From positions 620,001 through 684,000 of the forward strand of contig NZ_FNKL01000003.1 in the NCBI RefSeq assembly GCF_900100115.1: a DNA stretch of 64,000 nucleotides. Reading direction: 5' to 3'. Under the pieces are notes generated by a model. That model was not told where the DNA came from. It worked only from the letters and a program-made list of their open reading frames with translations, and did no database searches. The stretch comes from Chryseobacterium soldanellicola. Lineage in GTDB: Bacteria > Bacteroidota > Bacteroidia > Flavobacteriales > Weeksellaceae. Positions 9,618-17,242 of this stretch are shown one piece after another (within the stretch, counting starts at the first letter, position 1; the number at the start of each line of letters is the position of its first letter). A program made the position numbers and the translations under genes.

Positions 9618-10181
9618 ATGGAAAATTACTGGGAAAAAGGGATTTCTTTCGAAGAATATGTACACATAGGAAGAGAAAGGCTTGAAAATCCATCTAATCA
9701 ACAAGAAATTGATTACAAACACTATTACGAATTGGGACTTCAGAGAATGGACAGGACCTTAAAAAAGTACATCCCGGATGAAGAACAATTAAAAGAATTA
9801 ACCTCAAAAAACTTTGACGGGAAAATTTTAATCATTTCCGAGGTTTGGTGTGGCGATGCAAGCGCAACAGTGCCTGTTTTAGTTAAATTTTTTGAAGGTA
9901 AAAACGACGTAAGAATTTTCCTTAGAGATAATGATAAAAGCTTAATCAACCAATTTTTGACAAACGGAACAGAGTCTATTCCGAAAGTTATTATTCTGGA
10001 TAAAGATTTTAACGTAAAAAATTCCTGGGGACCACGTCCAAAATACGGAAAAGAATTGTTGATGAAATACAAAGCAGATCCCGAAAATTATACAAAAGAT
10101 CATTTTTATAATGATCTTCAAATGTATTATGCAAAAAACAGAGGCAAAGATGCCGTGCAGGAAATATTGGAATTGTTGTAA
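9618..10181 (+). CDS. thioredoxin-fold protein, single-cysteine type
   Basis: A 187-residue cytosolic thioredoxin-fold protein. The segment EVWCGDASATVPVL occupies the active-site position but has WCGDA in place of the CxxC of true thioredoxins, so it cannot form the usual disulfide. The cis-proline region is SIPKVIIL, and WGPRP follows the last strand as in the Thioredoxin_9 type family. It may act in monothiol exchange, or as a chaperone or binding protein. It starts 16 bases after aroC and is probably cotranscribed with it. Confidence 0.75.
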   Translation: MENYWEKGISFEEYVHIGRERLENPSNQQEIDYKHYYELGLQRMDRTLKKYIPDEEQLKELTSKNFDGKILIISEVWCGDASATVPVLVKFFEGKNDVRIFLRDNDKSLINQFLTNGTESIPKVIILDKDFNVKNSWGPRPKYGKELLMKYKADPENYTKDHFYNDLQMYYAKNRGKDAVQEILELL

Positions 10182-10199
10182 TTAAATTAACATTTAAAA

Positions 10200-10306
10200 G
10201 ATCCTTCGACTGCTTTGCGCTCAGGATGACACCGGTAAATTATACCGCTTATAAAAGACAATTAGTATTAGCGACGTCATCCTGAGCGCAAAGCAGTCGA
10301 AGGATC
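10200..10306. repeat. paired 31-bp inverted repeat element
   Basis: Positions 10200-10230 and 10276-10306 are perfect inverted copies separated by 45 bases. They contain GTCATCCTGAGCGCAAAGCA. Related GCTGAGCGAAGTCGAAG sequence occurs at 58300-58320. Such elements are dispersed REP-like repeats. The transcript could fold into a very stable hairpin between the two thioredoxin-fold genes. Confidence 0.85.
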
Positions 10307-10374
10307 TCAACAGAATCAACTTTTTGCAATTCAAAATTTACAGATTTAAAATAATTTTTATTAAAAAAGTAAAA

Positions 10375-10917
10375 ATGAAGAAAAATTTAATTTATATCAT
10401 ATTAATAGCCATTATCGGAGTCATCGCTTTTGTTCCGGGGGTGAAAGACAAATTGAAAGAGCTGTTTTTCCCGATCGCAACCATTGAAAATGCCGTTCAC
10501 ATCAGTGATGAAGATTACGATATCGATTTACAGGGAATAAATGTTCCGAGCACGAATCTGAAAAATTTTAAAGGCAAAAAACCTGTTTTTCTGAATTTTT
10601 GGGGGACCTGGTGCCCACCGTGCAGAAAAGAATGGCCTACCATTCAAAAATTATATGACACTAGAAAAGGAAATGTAGATTTTGTATTAATCGCGATGAA
10701 TGATCAGGAACCTGCCGTAAGAAAATTTTTAGCAGAAAATAAATACAACGTTCCCGTTTATATCGCTCAAAGCCCGATTTCTGAAAAATTGTTACCAAAA
10801 GTATTCCCTACAACTTTTCTTTTAGACAAAAATGGAAGGATTTTAATTAAAGAAGATGCGTACAGAGATTGGAACACAGAATCTGTACATCAATTCATTG
10901 ACAATATTATTAAATAA
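10375..10917 (+). CDS. TlpA-like thiol-disulfide oxidoreductase
   Basis: A 180-residue envelope thioredoxin. An N-terminal hydrophobic segment (LIYIILIAIIGVIAFVPG) anchors it in the inner membrane or serves as a signal. The active site is GTWCPPCRKEW with the canonical CPPC, and the cis-proline segment is VFPTTFLL. TlpA/ResA proteins reduce periplasmic disulfides, for example in cytochrome c maturation; the substrate here is unknown. ATG 10375 is chosen because the longer TTG-initiated frame from 10324 adds 17 unusual residues before the membrane segment. Confidence 0.88.
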   Translation: MKKNLIYIILIAIIGVIAFVPGVKDKLKELFFPIATIENAVHISDEDYDIDLQGINVPSTNLKNFKGKKPVFLNFWGTWCPPCRKEWPTIQKLYDTRKGNVDFVLIAMNDQEPAVRKFLAENKYNVPVYIAQSPISEKLLPKVFPTTFLLDKNGRILIKEDAYRDWNTESVHQFIDNIIK

Positions 10918-11000
10918 TTTTTAACTAAATTTTATAATTAGTTGGTACAAAATTTGCGAAATCTGTATTGTTAAGAAATTATTTAAAAACTAAACACAAA

Positions 11001-11348
11001 ATGAAGTATTCTAAATTAAATTTAGCAAAAGAAGCAATCAGCCATAAAGGCTTCGTTAAAAAAATACCTGATATTTTCAGAATGGTAAAAATGTGGAGAA
11101 AAGGATCGTATCCTACAAAATCACTGGATATTATTCTGCCGCTATTAGGATTATTATATGTGATCTCCCCAATTGATCTGCTTCCTGATTTTGCACTTCC
11201 GGTAATAGGCGTTATGGATGATCTGGCAGTGTTGTCATTAACAATTCCGAAGCTGATCCGGGAAGTCGACAAATTCTTGCTTTGGGAAGCCGAACAAAAA
11301 TATAAAGACAGCGATGCAAAAGTAATCGATGCCGAAATTATAAAATAA
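11001..11348 (+). CDS. YkvA family (DUF1232) small membrane protein
   Basis: A 115-residue protein with the DUF1232 signature ISPIDLLPDF in the middle, within a hydrophobic hairpin (LLGLLYVISPIDLLPDFALPVIGVMDD is the core region, residues about 50-75). The family is widespread and its function is unknown; membrane attachment is likely. The ATG at 11001 is preferred over the TTG at 10968. It is followed by its own terminator. Confidence 0.85.
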   Translation: MKYSKLNLAKEAISHKGFVKKIPDIFRMVKMWRKGSYPTKSLDIILPLLGLLYVISPIDLLPDFALPVIGVMDDLAVLSLTIPKLIREVDKFLLWEAEQKYKDSDAKVIDAEIIK

Positions 11349-11352
11349 TAAA

Positions 11353-11375
11353 AAATCATCTTTAAAGATGGTTTT
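11353..11375 (+). terminator. terminator of the YkvA family gene
   Basis: A near-palindrome with CATCTTT/AAAGATG, flanked by A and T runs, sits directly after the stop codon. Confidence 0.7.
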
Positions 11376-11385
11376 TTATTATTTT

Positions 11386-11530
11386 AAAGTGAATTGTCAA
11401 TTGTTAATCTGCTTCTCAGTGAATTTTAAAATCGCACTGAAAAAATTTTAATTAAAAAATTGACCATTAACTTACGAAGTAAAACTCACAATTCACTTTT
11501 TCACTTGCGAAGCAAAATTCACAATTGACT
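11386..11530. repeat. short direct and inverted repeats before pyrE-pyrF
   Basis: A 27-base segment at 11471-11497 recurs at 11504-11530 (period 33, four mismatches). AAAGTGAATTGT at 11386-11397 is inverted at 11488-11499. The last copy contains the -33 element of the pyrE-pyrF promoter, so the repeats could affect its regulation. Confidence 0.6.
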
Positions 11531-11554
11531 TTTAACATCATTTCCTTAAATTTG
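11525..11554 (+). promoter_or_regulatory. promoter of the pyrE-pyrF fusion gene
   Basis: TTG (11525-11527), 19 bases, TAAATTTG (11547-11554) is a full match to the Bacteroidota consensus. The start codon is 20 bases downstream. Confidence 0.75.
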
Positions 11555-11573
11555 CAACATCTAATAAAAAATA

Positions 11574-12953
11574 ATGGAAAGTAAAAAAGAATTCTTTTTG
11601 GAGTGCTACAAGCTAGGTATCATAAAATTCGGAAGATTCACTTTAAAAAGTGGTATTGAAAGTCCGTTTTATGTAGACTTAAGACCTTTGGCTTCAGATC
11701 CTAAAATTTTAAAAAATCTTGCGAATTATTTACTGGAAATGCTCCCTTTGGATAATTTCGATCTGATCTGCGGGGTTCCTTACGCTGCACTTCCGATGGC
11801 AACAGCAATGTCTTTGGAAAGCTACATTCCGTTGATTATCAAGAGAAAAGAAGCTAAAAATTACGGCACAAAAAAATTAATTGAAGGAATTTATCAAAAA
11901 GGGCAAAACTGTCTTTTGGTAGAAGACGTAATTACTTCCGGAAAATCTTTGATAGAAACCATCGCCGAAGTTGAGCAGGAAGATCTGAAAGTTGCTGATA
12001 TCGTTGTTGTTTTAGACAGAGAGCAGGGCGGAAAACAGCTTTTGGAAAGCAAAGGATACAGAGTTCACACACTTTTCAATATTTCGGAAGTCTGCAATAT
12101 TCTTCAGGAAAATGGAGAACTGACAGATGAAGAAGTAAAAAGAATTCACGATTTCTTACAGGGAAACCATATTCAGTTTGAAGAAAAAACAAGATCTTCT
12201 TACGAGAAAAAATTAGAATGCTCGCAACATTCGGTTTCAAAAAAATTATTAGAAACAGCTCTAGCAAAGCAATCCAACCTTATTGCTTCTGCTGACGTTA
12301 CGACAACTCAGGAGCTGTTGGAATTGGCGGAAAAAGTAGGCCCACATATTATTGCATTAAAGACTCACATCGATATCATTTCTGATTTTGATTACGAAAA
12401 AACAATCATCCCGTTGAAACAATTGGCTACAAAATACCAGTTTTTATTAATGGAAGACAGAAAATTTGCCGATATCGGAAACACTCAGGAACTTCAGTTT
12501 ACAAGTGGAGTTTTTAAAATTACTGATTGGGCAGATTTCGTTACTTCTCAGGTGATTGGCGGTTTTGAATCGCTAGACTGCTTCAAAAATGTAGGTGTTG
12601 TGGCGATTATCGGAATGTCTTCAAAAGGTACTTTAACGACAAATTCTTACAGAGAAGAAGCCTTAAAAGTAGCTTTATCTCATCCAAACGTAATTGGTGG
12701 AGTTTCTCAAAACGAAATTCCGGAAGACCTTTTACTGTTCACTCCGGGAGTAAATCTTGCGGATTCAGGAGACGGAAAAGGTCAGCAGTACAATACACCT
12801 GATCATGTTTTTAAAACACTTCACACAGATTTCATTATCGTTGGAAGAGGAATTTATAAGTCTGAAAACCCTGAACAGGCAGCTATAACTTATAAAAATG
12901 AAGGCTGGAACGCCTATTTGAATTCTTTAGAGAAAAAAGTAACTCAGAATTAA
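11574..12953 (+). CDS. UMP synthase-like OPRT-OMP decarboxylase fusion
   Basis: A 459-residue bifunctional protein for the last two steps of UMP synthesis. Residues about 1-205 are orotate phosphoribosyltransferase, with the PRPP loop LLVEDVITSGKS. Residues about 215-455 are OMP decarboxylase of the eukaryotic type, with the ALKTHID segment and the catalytic D-x-K-x-x-D array in MEDRKFADIGNT near residue 293, then FTPGVNL and IIVGRGIY near the phosphate site. The domain order is that of animal UMP synthase. Both catalytic sets look complete. It is monocistronic with its own promoter. Confidence 0.93.
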   Translation: MESKKEFFLECYKLGIIKFGRFTLKSGIESPFYVDLRPLASDPKILKNLANYLLEMLPLDNFDLICGVPYAALPMATAMSLESYIPLIIKRKEAKNYGTKKLIEGIYQKGQNCLLVEDVITSGKSLIETIAEVEQEDLKVADIVVVLDREQGGKQLLESKGYRVHTLFNISEVCNILQENGELTDEEVKRIHDFLQGNHIQFEEKTRSSYEKKLECSQHSVSKKLLETALAKQSNLIASADVTTTQELLELAEKVGPHIIALKTHIDIISDFDYEKTIIPLKQLATKYQFLLMEDRKFADIGNTQELQFTSGVFKITDWADFVTSQVIGGFESLDCFKNVGVVAIIGMSSKGTLTTNSYREEALKVALSHPNVIGGVSQNEIPEDLLLFTPGVNLADSGDGKGQQYNTPDHVFKTLHTDFIIVGRGIYKSENPEQAAITYKNEGWNAYLNSLEKKVTQN

Positions 12954-12985
12954 TTTTTCTTTCCTTACTTATATTCAAAATAAGT

Positions 12986-12993
12986 TATATTTG
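12986..12993 (+). promoter_or_regulatory. -7 box of the M1-like protein gene
   Basis: TATATTTG fits TAnnTTTG. Its last three bases are the TTG that would be the most upstream possible start, so translation must begin downstream, at GTG 13009 or TTG 13012. Confidence 0.5.
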
Positions 12994-13008
12994 ATACTTT
13001 ATCGAAAA

Positions 13009-15828
13009 GTGTTGAGAAAAGTTATTAGTATTTGTCTTATTTTGTTGGGTGTTGTGGAGGTTTCTGCACAAAAGGACAGCATTTATGTTGAAGCAAAATT
13101 GTCTTCGGATAAAAAAGTGCTGGAAATCAATCAGGAAGTGGTTTATTATAACAATTCCGGGAAAGATTTAAGTAGAATAAAACTTCTCAACTGGGTTTCT
13201 GCTTACAATAAAAGAGGTACTTCTTTGGTATACAGAAAGCTGGAAGACAGAAATAACGATCTTCATTTTGCTAAAAATGAAGAATTAGGTAAAATTTTAA
13301 ACCTAAATATTAAAAACGGAGATCAATCAATTCCTGTAAGTTCTGTTTCTGACGAAAATATTTTTCTTCCCTTAAATGAAAGTTTAGAGCCCGGAGAAAG
13401 CGTCAAATTACAACTGCAATATCAGATGCAGCTTCCTGATAAGAAATTTACAGGCTACGGAACATCTGATCAAAATATAGCTTTAAAATATTTCTTTATT
13501 GTTCCGGATCGTTTTGATCCGGACAATATTTCTACGAGAAATTATCACGATATTGAAGAATCCGTAAGCTTCAACACGTACTGGACGGTCAATTTTGACC
13601 TTCCTGTCAATTATTTTATTGAAAGTAATCTTTCACAAATTCAGATGAATTCTTTTAAAGGTTATCTGGATACGGATCCTGAGTTTTTAATTTCCCAAAA
13701 CGAATATCCTTCGATAAAAATTAACACAGAAGATATTAATACCGAAATAAAATTCGGGTATAATATAAAACCACAGGAAAAACAAAGTTTGGAATTTTAC
13801 CTTCCTTTGCACTTAAAATTCCTGAAAGAAAGAATTGGTTTTGTTCCTGAAAGATTGTTTATTTCTGATAAATTCAGGGGTAAAGAAGATTTTTTCGGGA
13901 ATAATGACATTAAATTTTTGACTTTTAAATTCCAGTTATTTACAGATGCAGAAAAAACAGATCTCGACTATTTCGGAATCATCGCAAAAAAAATATTAGA
14001 CGAAAGTATTATTACAGATAAACAGGATAATCATTGGTTTAAAAATGGTTTAAAATCTTATCTGGAAATTCAATATATCAAAAAGTTTTACAGCGAAACA
14101 AAATTATTGGGAAATCTTCCTGAAACTAAAATATTAGGAGTAAAGCCATTAAAATTATTTCATGCATCAAATGTAAAGCTTATCGATCGTTATGGGCTGG
14201 CTTATCAATATATTATGTCGCAAAATCTCGATCAGAAAATCGACGAAAAATTTTCTGTTTTAAGTAATTTTAATGACATGGCAATCAGCAGCTTTGAAAC
14301 AGGAAGCCTGTTCAGCTATTCTGCTGAGAAAATGGGTTATGAAAACTTCAATAACCTGTTAAAAGATTATATTGCAAAAAATACCGACAAAGAAGCTGAC
14401 CCAAAAGATTTTCTGAAAGAGCTGGCTGAAAAAGACAAAAGAACTCAGTATTTATCTAATTTTTTAGAGCAAAAAAACAGAGTTAATTTTAAACTAAAAA
14501 ATTTCAGAAGAGAAGGTGATTCTTTGCATATTAAACTGACAAAAAATACCGATGCGGCAATTCCTGTAAAACTGGAAACGCAAACGAAAGACGGCGATAA
14601 AAAAACGTATTGGGTTGAAACTGAGGAAAATGAAAAAACAAAAGTTGTTTCGATTCCCTCCCTTGATATTTACAAAATAACGCTCAATAACGATTATATT
14701 TTCCCGGAATCAAATTATAAGGATAATTTTCTCTATACAAAAGGATTGTTTTCAAATACGCGAAAAATTAAATTTAAGCTAATAAAAGACATTCCAAATC
14801 CTGAATTCAGTGAAATTTATATAAGTCCGAAAGTACGTTTTAATAATACGTATGATAAATTTACTTTGGGAATCAATTTTAAAAATCAATCGTTATTTGA
14901 GCAGAAATTCCTGTATTCCGTAACGCCAACTTACAGTACGGGAACCAACAAACTTGTGGGTTCAGGAGCCGTTTCCTATTCTTTTTTACCCGCTGAAAGC
15001 ATTGTGCGAAGCTTGACTTTTGGAGTTTCAGGTTCGTATTTTCATTATGATTATGATTTGGCATACAGAAAAGCATCGTTTTTCTCTAGTTTAAACTTCA
15101 GAAAAAACCCAAGGAGCACGGTAAGCCGCGGAATTGCCTTTTCTTACAATTATTTTGAAAGAGATTTGAGCCCTGCAATGATTGCCAAACAGGATTACGG
15201 GAAATACAATCTTTGGAGTTTAGGTTATGGATATACCGATAATCAGATGATTCATGAAAAAAGTATAAGCATAAGCACTCAAGGGATGGAAGATTTTAAC
15301 AAAATCAATGCAGAAGCTTTTTACAGATGGGAATTTGCGCCAAAACAAAAATTAAGTTTAAGACTATTTACCGGATATTTCATGAGAAATGATACCCGAA
15401 ATAATACTTTCAATTACGGTATTTCAAGAGTCTCTGACTATTCTTTTTCCTATAATCTTTTAGGTCAAAGTGCCAATAGCGGGCTTTTGTCACAGCAGTA
15501 TATCTTGGCTGACGGAGGTTTCAAATCTTTTCTTCCGGGAAGTGTCAATCAATGGATTACCTCTTTCAACGTAGATTCGAGTGTCTGGAAAATTTTTCAT
15601 GTGTATGCTGACGCGGGAGTTTATAAAAACAAAAACCAGCCAACGCAGTTTATTTGGGATACCGGGATCAAAGTGCGTGTAATTCCTGATTTTCTGGAAG
15701 TGTATTTCCCGATTCAGTCTTCTTTAGGTTTTGAGCCTTCTTTTAAAGATTATGCAAAAAGAATCAGATATACTTTGGTTTTAAATCTTGGTTCTATCAT
15801 CAATGCTGCAAGAAGAGGCTGGTACTAA
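13009..15828 (+). CDS. large secreted M1-like protein lacking HExxH
   Basis: A protein of about 939 residues with a signal peptide (VISICLILLGVVEVSAQ). The first ~500 residues resemble the beta-sandwich and helical layout of M1 family (gluzincin) aminopeptidases, but I find no HExxH zinc motif, so it is probably not an active peptidase of that type. The last ~300 residues are rich in alternating aromatic strands (YSFLPAE, FGVSGSYFHYDYDL) and end in GWY, suggesting an outer-membrane beta-barrel or strand-rich surface domain. The GTG start at 13009 is chosen because the earlier TTG is inside the promoter box. The function is unknown. Confidence 0.6.
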   Translation: MLRKVISICLILLGVVEVSAQKDSIYVEAKLSSDKKVLEINQEVVYYNNSGKDLSRIKLLNWVSAYNKRGTSLVYRKLEDRNNDLHFAKNEELGKILNLNIKNGDQSIPVSSVSDENIFLPLNESLEPGESVKLQLQYQMQLPDKKFTGYGTSDQNIALKYFFIVPDRFDPDNISTRNYHDIEESVSFNTYWTVNFDLPVNYFIESNLSQIQMNSFKGYLDTDPEFLISQNEYPSIKINTEDINTEIKFGYNIKPQEKQSLEFYLPLHLKFLKERIGFVPERLFISDKFRGKEDFFGNNDIKFLTFKFQLFTDAEKTDLDYFGIIAKKILDESIITDKQDNHWFKNGLKSYLEIQYIKKFYSETKLLGNLPETKILGVKPLKLFHASNVKLIDRYGLAYQYIMSQNLDQKIDEKFSVLSNFNDMAISSFETGSLFSYSAEKMGYENFNNLLKDYIAKNTDKEADPKDFLKELAEKDKRTQYLSNFLEQKNRVNFKLKNFRREGDSLHIKLTKNTDAAIPVKLETQTKDGDKKTYWVETEENEKTKVVSIPSLDIYKITLNNDYIFPESNYKDNFLYTKGLFSNTRKIKFKLIKDIPNPEFSEIYISPKVRFNNTYDKFTLGINFKNQSLFEQKFLYSVTPTYSTGTNKLVGSGAVSYSFLPAESIVRSLTFGVSGSYFHYDYDLAYRKASFFSSLNFRKNPRSTVSRGIAFSYNYFERDLSPAMIAKQDYGKYNLWSLGYGYTDNQMIHEKSISISTQGMEDFNKINAEAFYRWEFAPKQKLSLRLFTGYFMRNDTRNNTFNYGISRVSDYSFSYNLLGQSANSGLLSQQYILADGGFKSFLPGSVNQWITSFNVDSSVWKIFHVYADAGVYKNKNQPTQFIWDTGIKVRVIPDFLEVYFPIQSSLGFEPSFKDYAKRIRYTLVLNLGSIINAARRGWY

Positions 15829-15835
15829 ATAAAGA

Positions 15836-15863
15836 AAACAGCTACAAAAAAATGTAACTGTTT
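15836..15863. terminator. bidirectional terminator between convergent genes
   Basis: An 11-base imperfect stem (15836-15846 with 15853-15863) lies between two convergent stop codons. The stem is A-rich then T-rich, so it can act on both strands. Confidence 0.55.
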
Positions 15864-15884
15864 ACTGGATAAAATTATCTTAAA

Positions 15885-16739
15885 CTAATCTTTTAAAATT
15901 TTCTGCGAGACGGGTTCGTTATTAATCGTTCCTATAACGATATAATTTCCTTTTGGCAAATCTGACACATCTAAACTTAAAATATTTTTTGTTGATGTTC
16001 TTTTTATGATTCCGCCTGCTGTATTATAAATCTTAATATTTTTCACCTCAGTTCCGAAAAGCAATTCATTTTCTTTTACAAAAGCATTTTGAATGAAATT
16101 AAATTTAGCTCCAATATCATTGATATCTGAAACAGCCAATGTTGCTGTTCCTGGCGATGCTGTTGCGATCGTAAAATCGACGGTATTATTATTCGTATCT
16201 CCGGAAATTCTTGTAATAGAAGTTGTTGTGGCTGGTGATGGTGCCGGTCCCGGGCCTTCATATTGATCTGCGGCTCCGTAACCAACAAAATCCAGGACAT
16301 TGGTTGCTGTGGGGCCTGTAACCTGCGCTGCATTACTTGCTAAAACCACTTTTCCCGAAGTCACCGCAATTCCGATTCCTATAGATGGATTTGGGGTTCC
16401 ATTAAAATTAATAACGGTTGTTGCAATAAAATTCGGACTTGGTAAATTAACTGTTCCGCCACCGCCGGTCGCTTCCTGTATTAAATACGTCTGTCCGGGA
16501 TTTAAACTGATATCCGGTAAAGTATGATACTGTGTGAAAGCCCCTGAAGCGGGAGCATATTGTATTGTTGCACCTGTAAGGGAGGCTGTGGCCGGGCCAA
16601 TGTTTTTTAATTCAATAAAGTCATTTTTTAATGTGGCTCCTGAATTTCCTCCACCTCCATAAATCTCACTAATAACAATCTGTGCATCCAAAAATGCAAC
16701 TGCTGAAATTACTCCGATAACAGTAAATATTTTTTTCAT
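15885..16739 (-). CDS. lamin-tail domain T9SS-sorted protein
   Basis: A 284-residue secreted protein. After a signal peptide ending FLDAQ, the segment IVISEIYGGGGNSGATLKND begins a lamin tail domain (LTD), with IELKNIG and VLDFVGYG as further hallmarks, ending near residue 190. The C-terminus (KNIKIYNTAGGIIK... NYIVIGTINNEPVSQKILKD) is a T9SS type A sorting domain nearly matching that of the 19185-19952 protein. LTD proteins in Bacteroidota are surface proteins, sometimes fused to nucleases; no catalytic domain is present here. ATG 16739 is used because it begins the MKK signal peptide. Confidence 0.82.
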   Translation of the reverse strand: MKKIFTVIGVISAVAFLDAQIVISEIYGGGGNSGATLKNDFIELKNIGPATASLTGATIQYAPASGAFTQYHTLPDISLNPGQTYLIQEATGGGGTVNLPSPNFIATTVINFNGTPNPSIGIGIAVTSGKVVLASNAAQVTGPTATNVLDFVGYGAADQYEGPGPAPSPATTTSITRISGDTNNNTVDFTIATASPGTATLAVSDINDIGAKFNFIQNAFVKENELLFGTEVKNIKIYNTAGGIIKRTSTKNILSLDVSDLPKGNYIVIGTINNEPVSQKILKD

Positions 16740-16791
16740 GATAAATATAATTTTGTGTGGTGTTATCATGAAAAATGCAAAAATGATACCA

Positions 16792-16799
16792 CAAAATTA
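16792..16799 (-). promoter_or_regulatory. -7 box of the lamin-tail protein gene
   Basis: TAATTTTG on the minus strand fits the -7 consensus, 52 bases before the start codon. No clear -33 was found. Confidence 0.35.
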
Positions 16800-16879
16800 T
16801 ATTAATCTTAAAATAACGTGTATATTTTTAATATAATCAAATGTCAGCAGCAACATTTTTATATGGATCATAAAAAAAC

Positions 16880-16900
16880 GGCCGCTTTGTTGAAGCGGCC
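16880..16900 (-). terminator. orphan minus-strand terminator (unit D)
   Basis: A perfect 8-bp GC stem is followed on the minus strand by CG and seven T. It lies 343 bases beyond the stop of the upstream minus-strand gene and after a second hairpin (unit E), so it may end a separate short transcript. Confidence 0.6.
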
Positions 16901-17000
16901 ATTTAGACTTATCTAAACCTAAAACTTTCGGTAAAAGCTTAAGTTATCTGTTCTAAGATTTCTTTTCCTGCTTCTACTCTTATGCCCAATATATAAAAAC

Positions 17001-17031
17001 GTAAGCCCCGGCTCAATGAGCAGAGACTTAC
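17001..17031 (-). terminator. minus-strand terminator hairpin (unit E)
   Basis: A 14-position stem (17001-17014 with 17018-17031) has two U-G pairs on the minus strand that are C-A mismatches on the plus strand, fixing the orientation. It is 212 bases downstream of the nearest minus-strand stop codon. The rest of 16770-17242 shows no gene. Confidence 0.6.
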
Positions 17032-17242
17032 TAAACACTAATTAAAAAGGATAAAGTCCTTTGACTATTAAAGTTGATGTAGTAAATATTAGAATTTAGA
17101 TTCCGAATATTAAACTTACAAACAGTAGGTTAAAATTTAAAATTTTAGCACTAAAATTATTCTTATTACTCATTGCCATCCATAAGCAATCCGTTTTTGG
17201 CATCAAAACTTTCGACTATTGATCCTGAAAAGTATGATACTA

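Noticed and set aside
10979..11359. Minus-strand frame mirroring the YkvA gene
   Set aside because: It is the antisense shadow of a recognisable DUF1232 protein.
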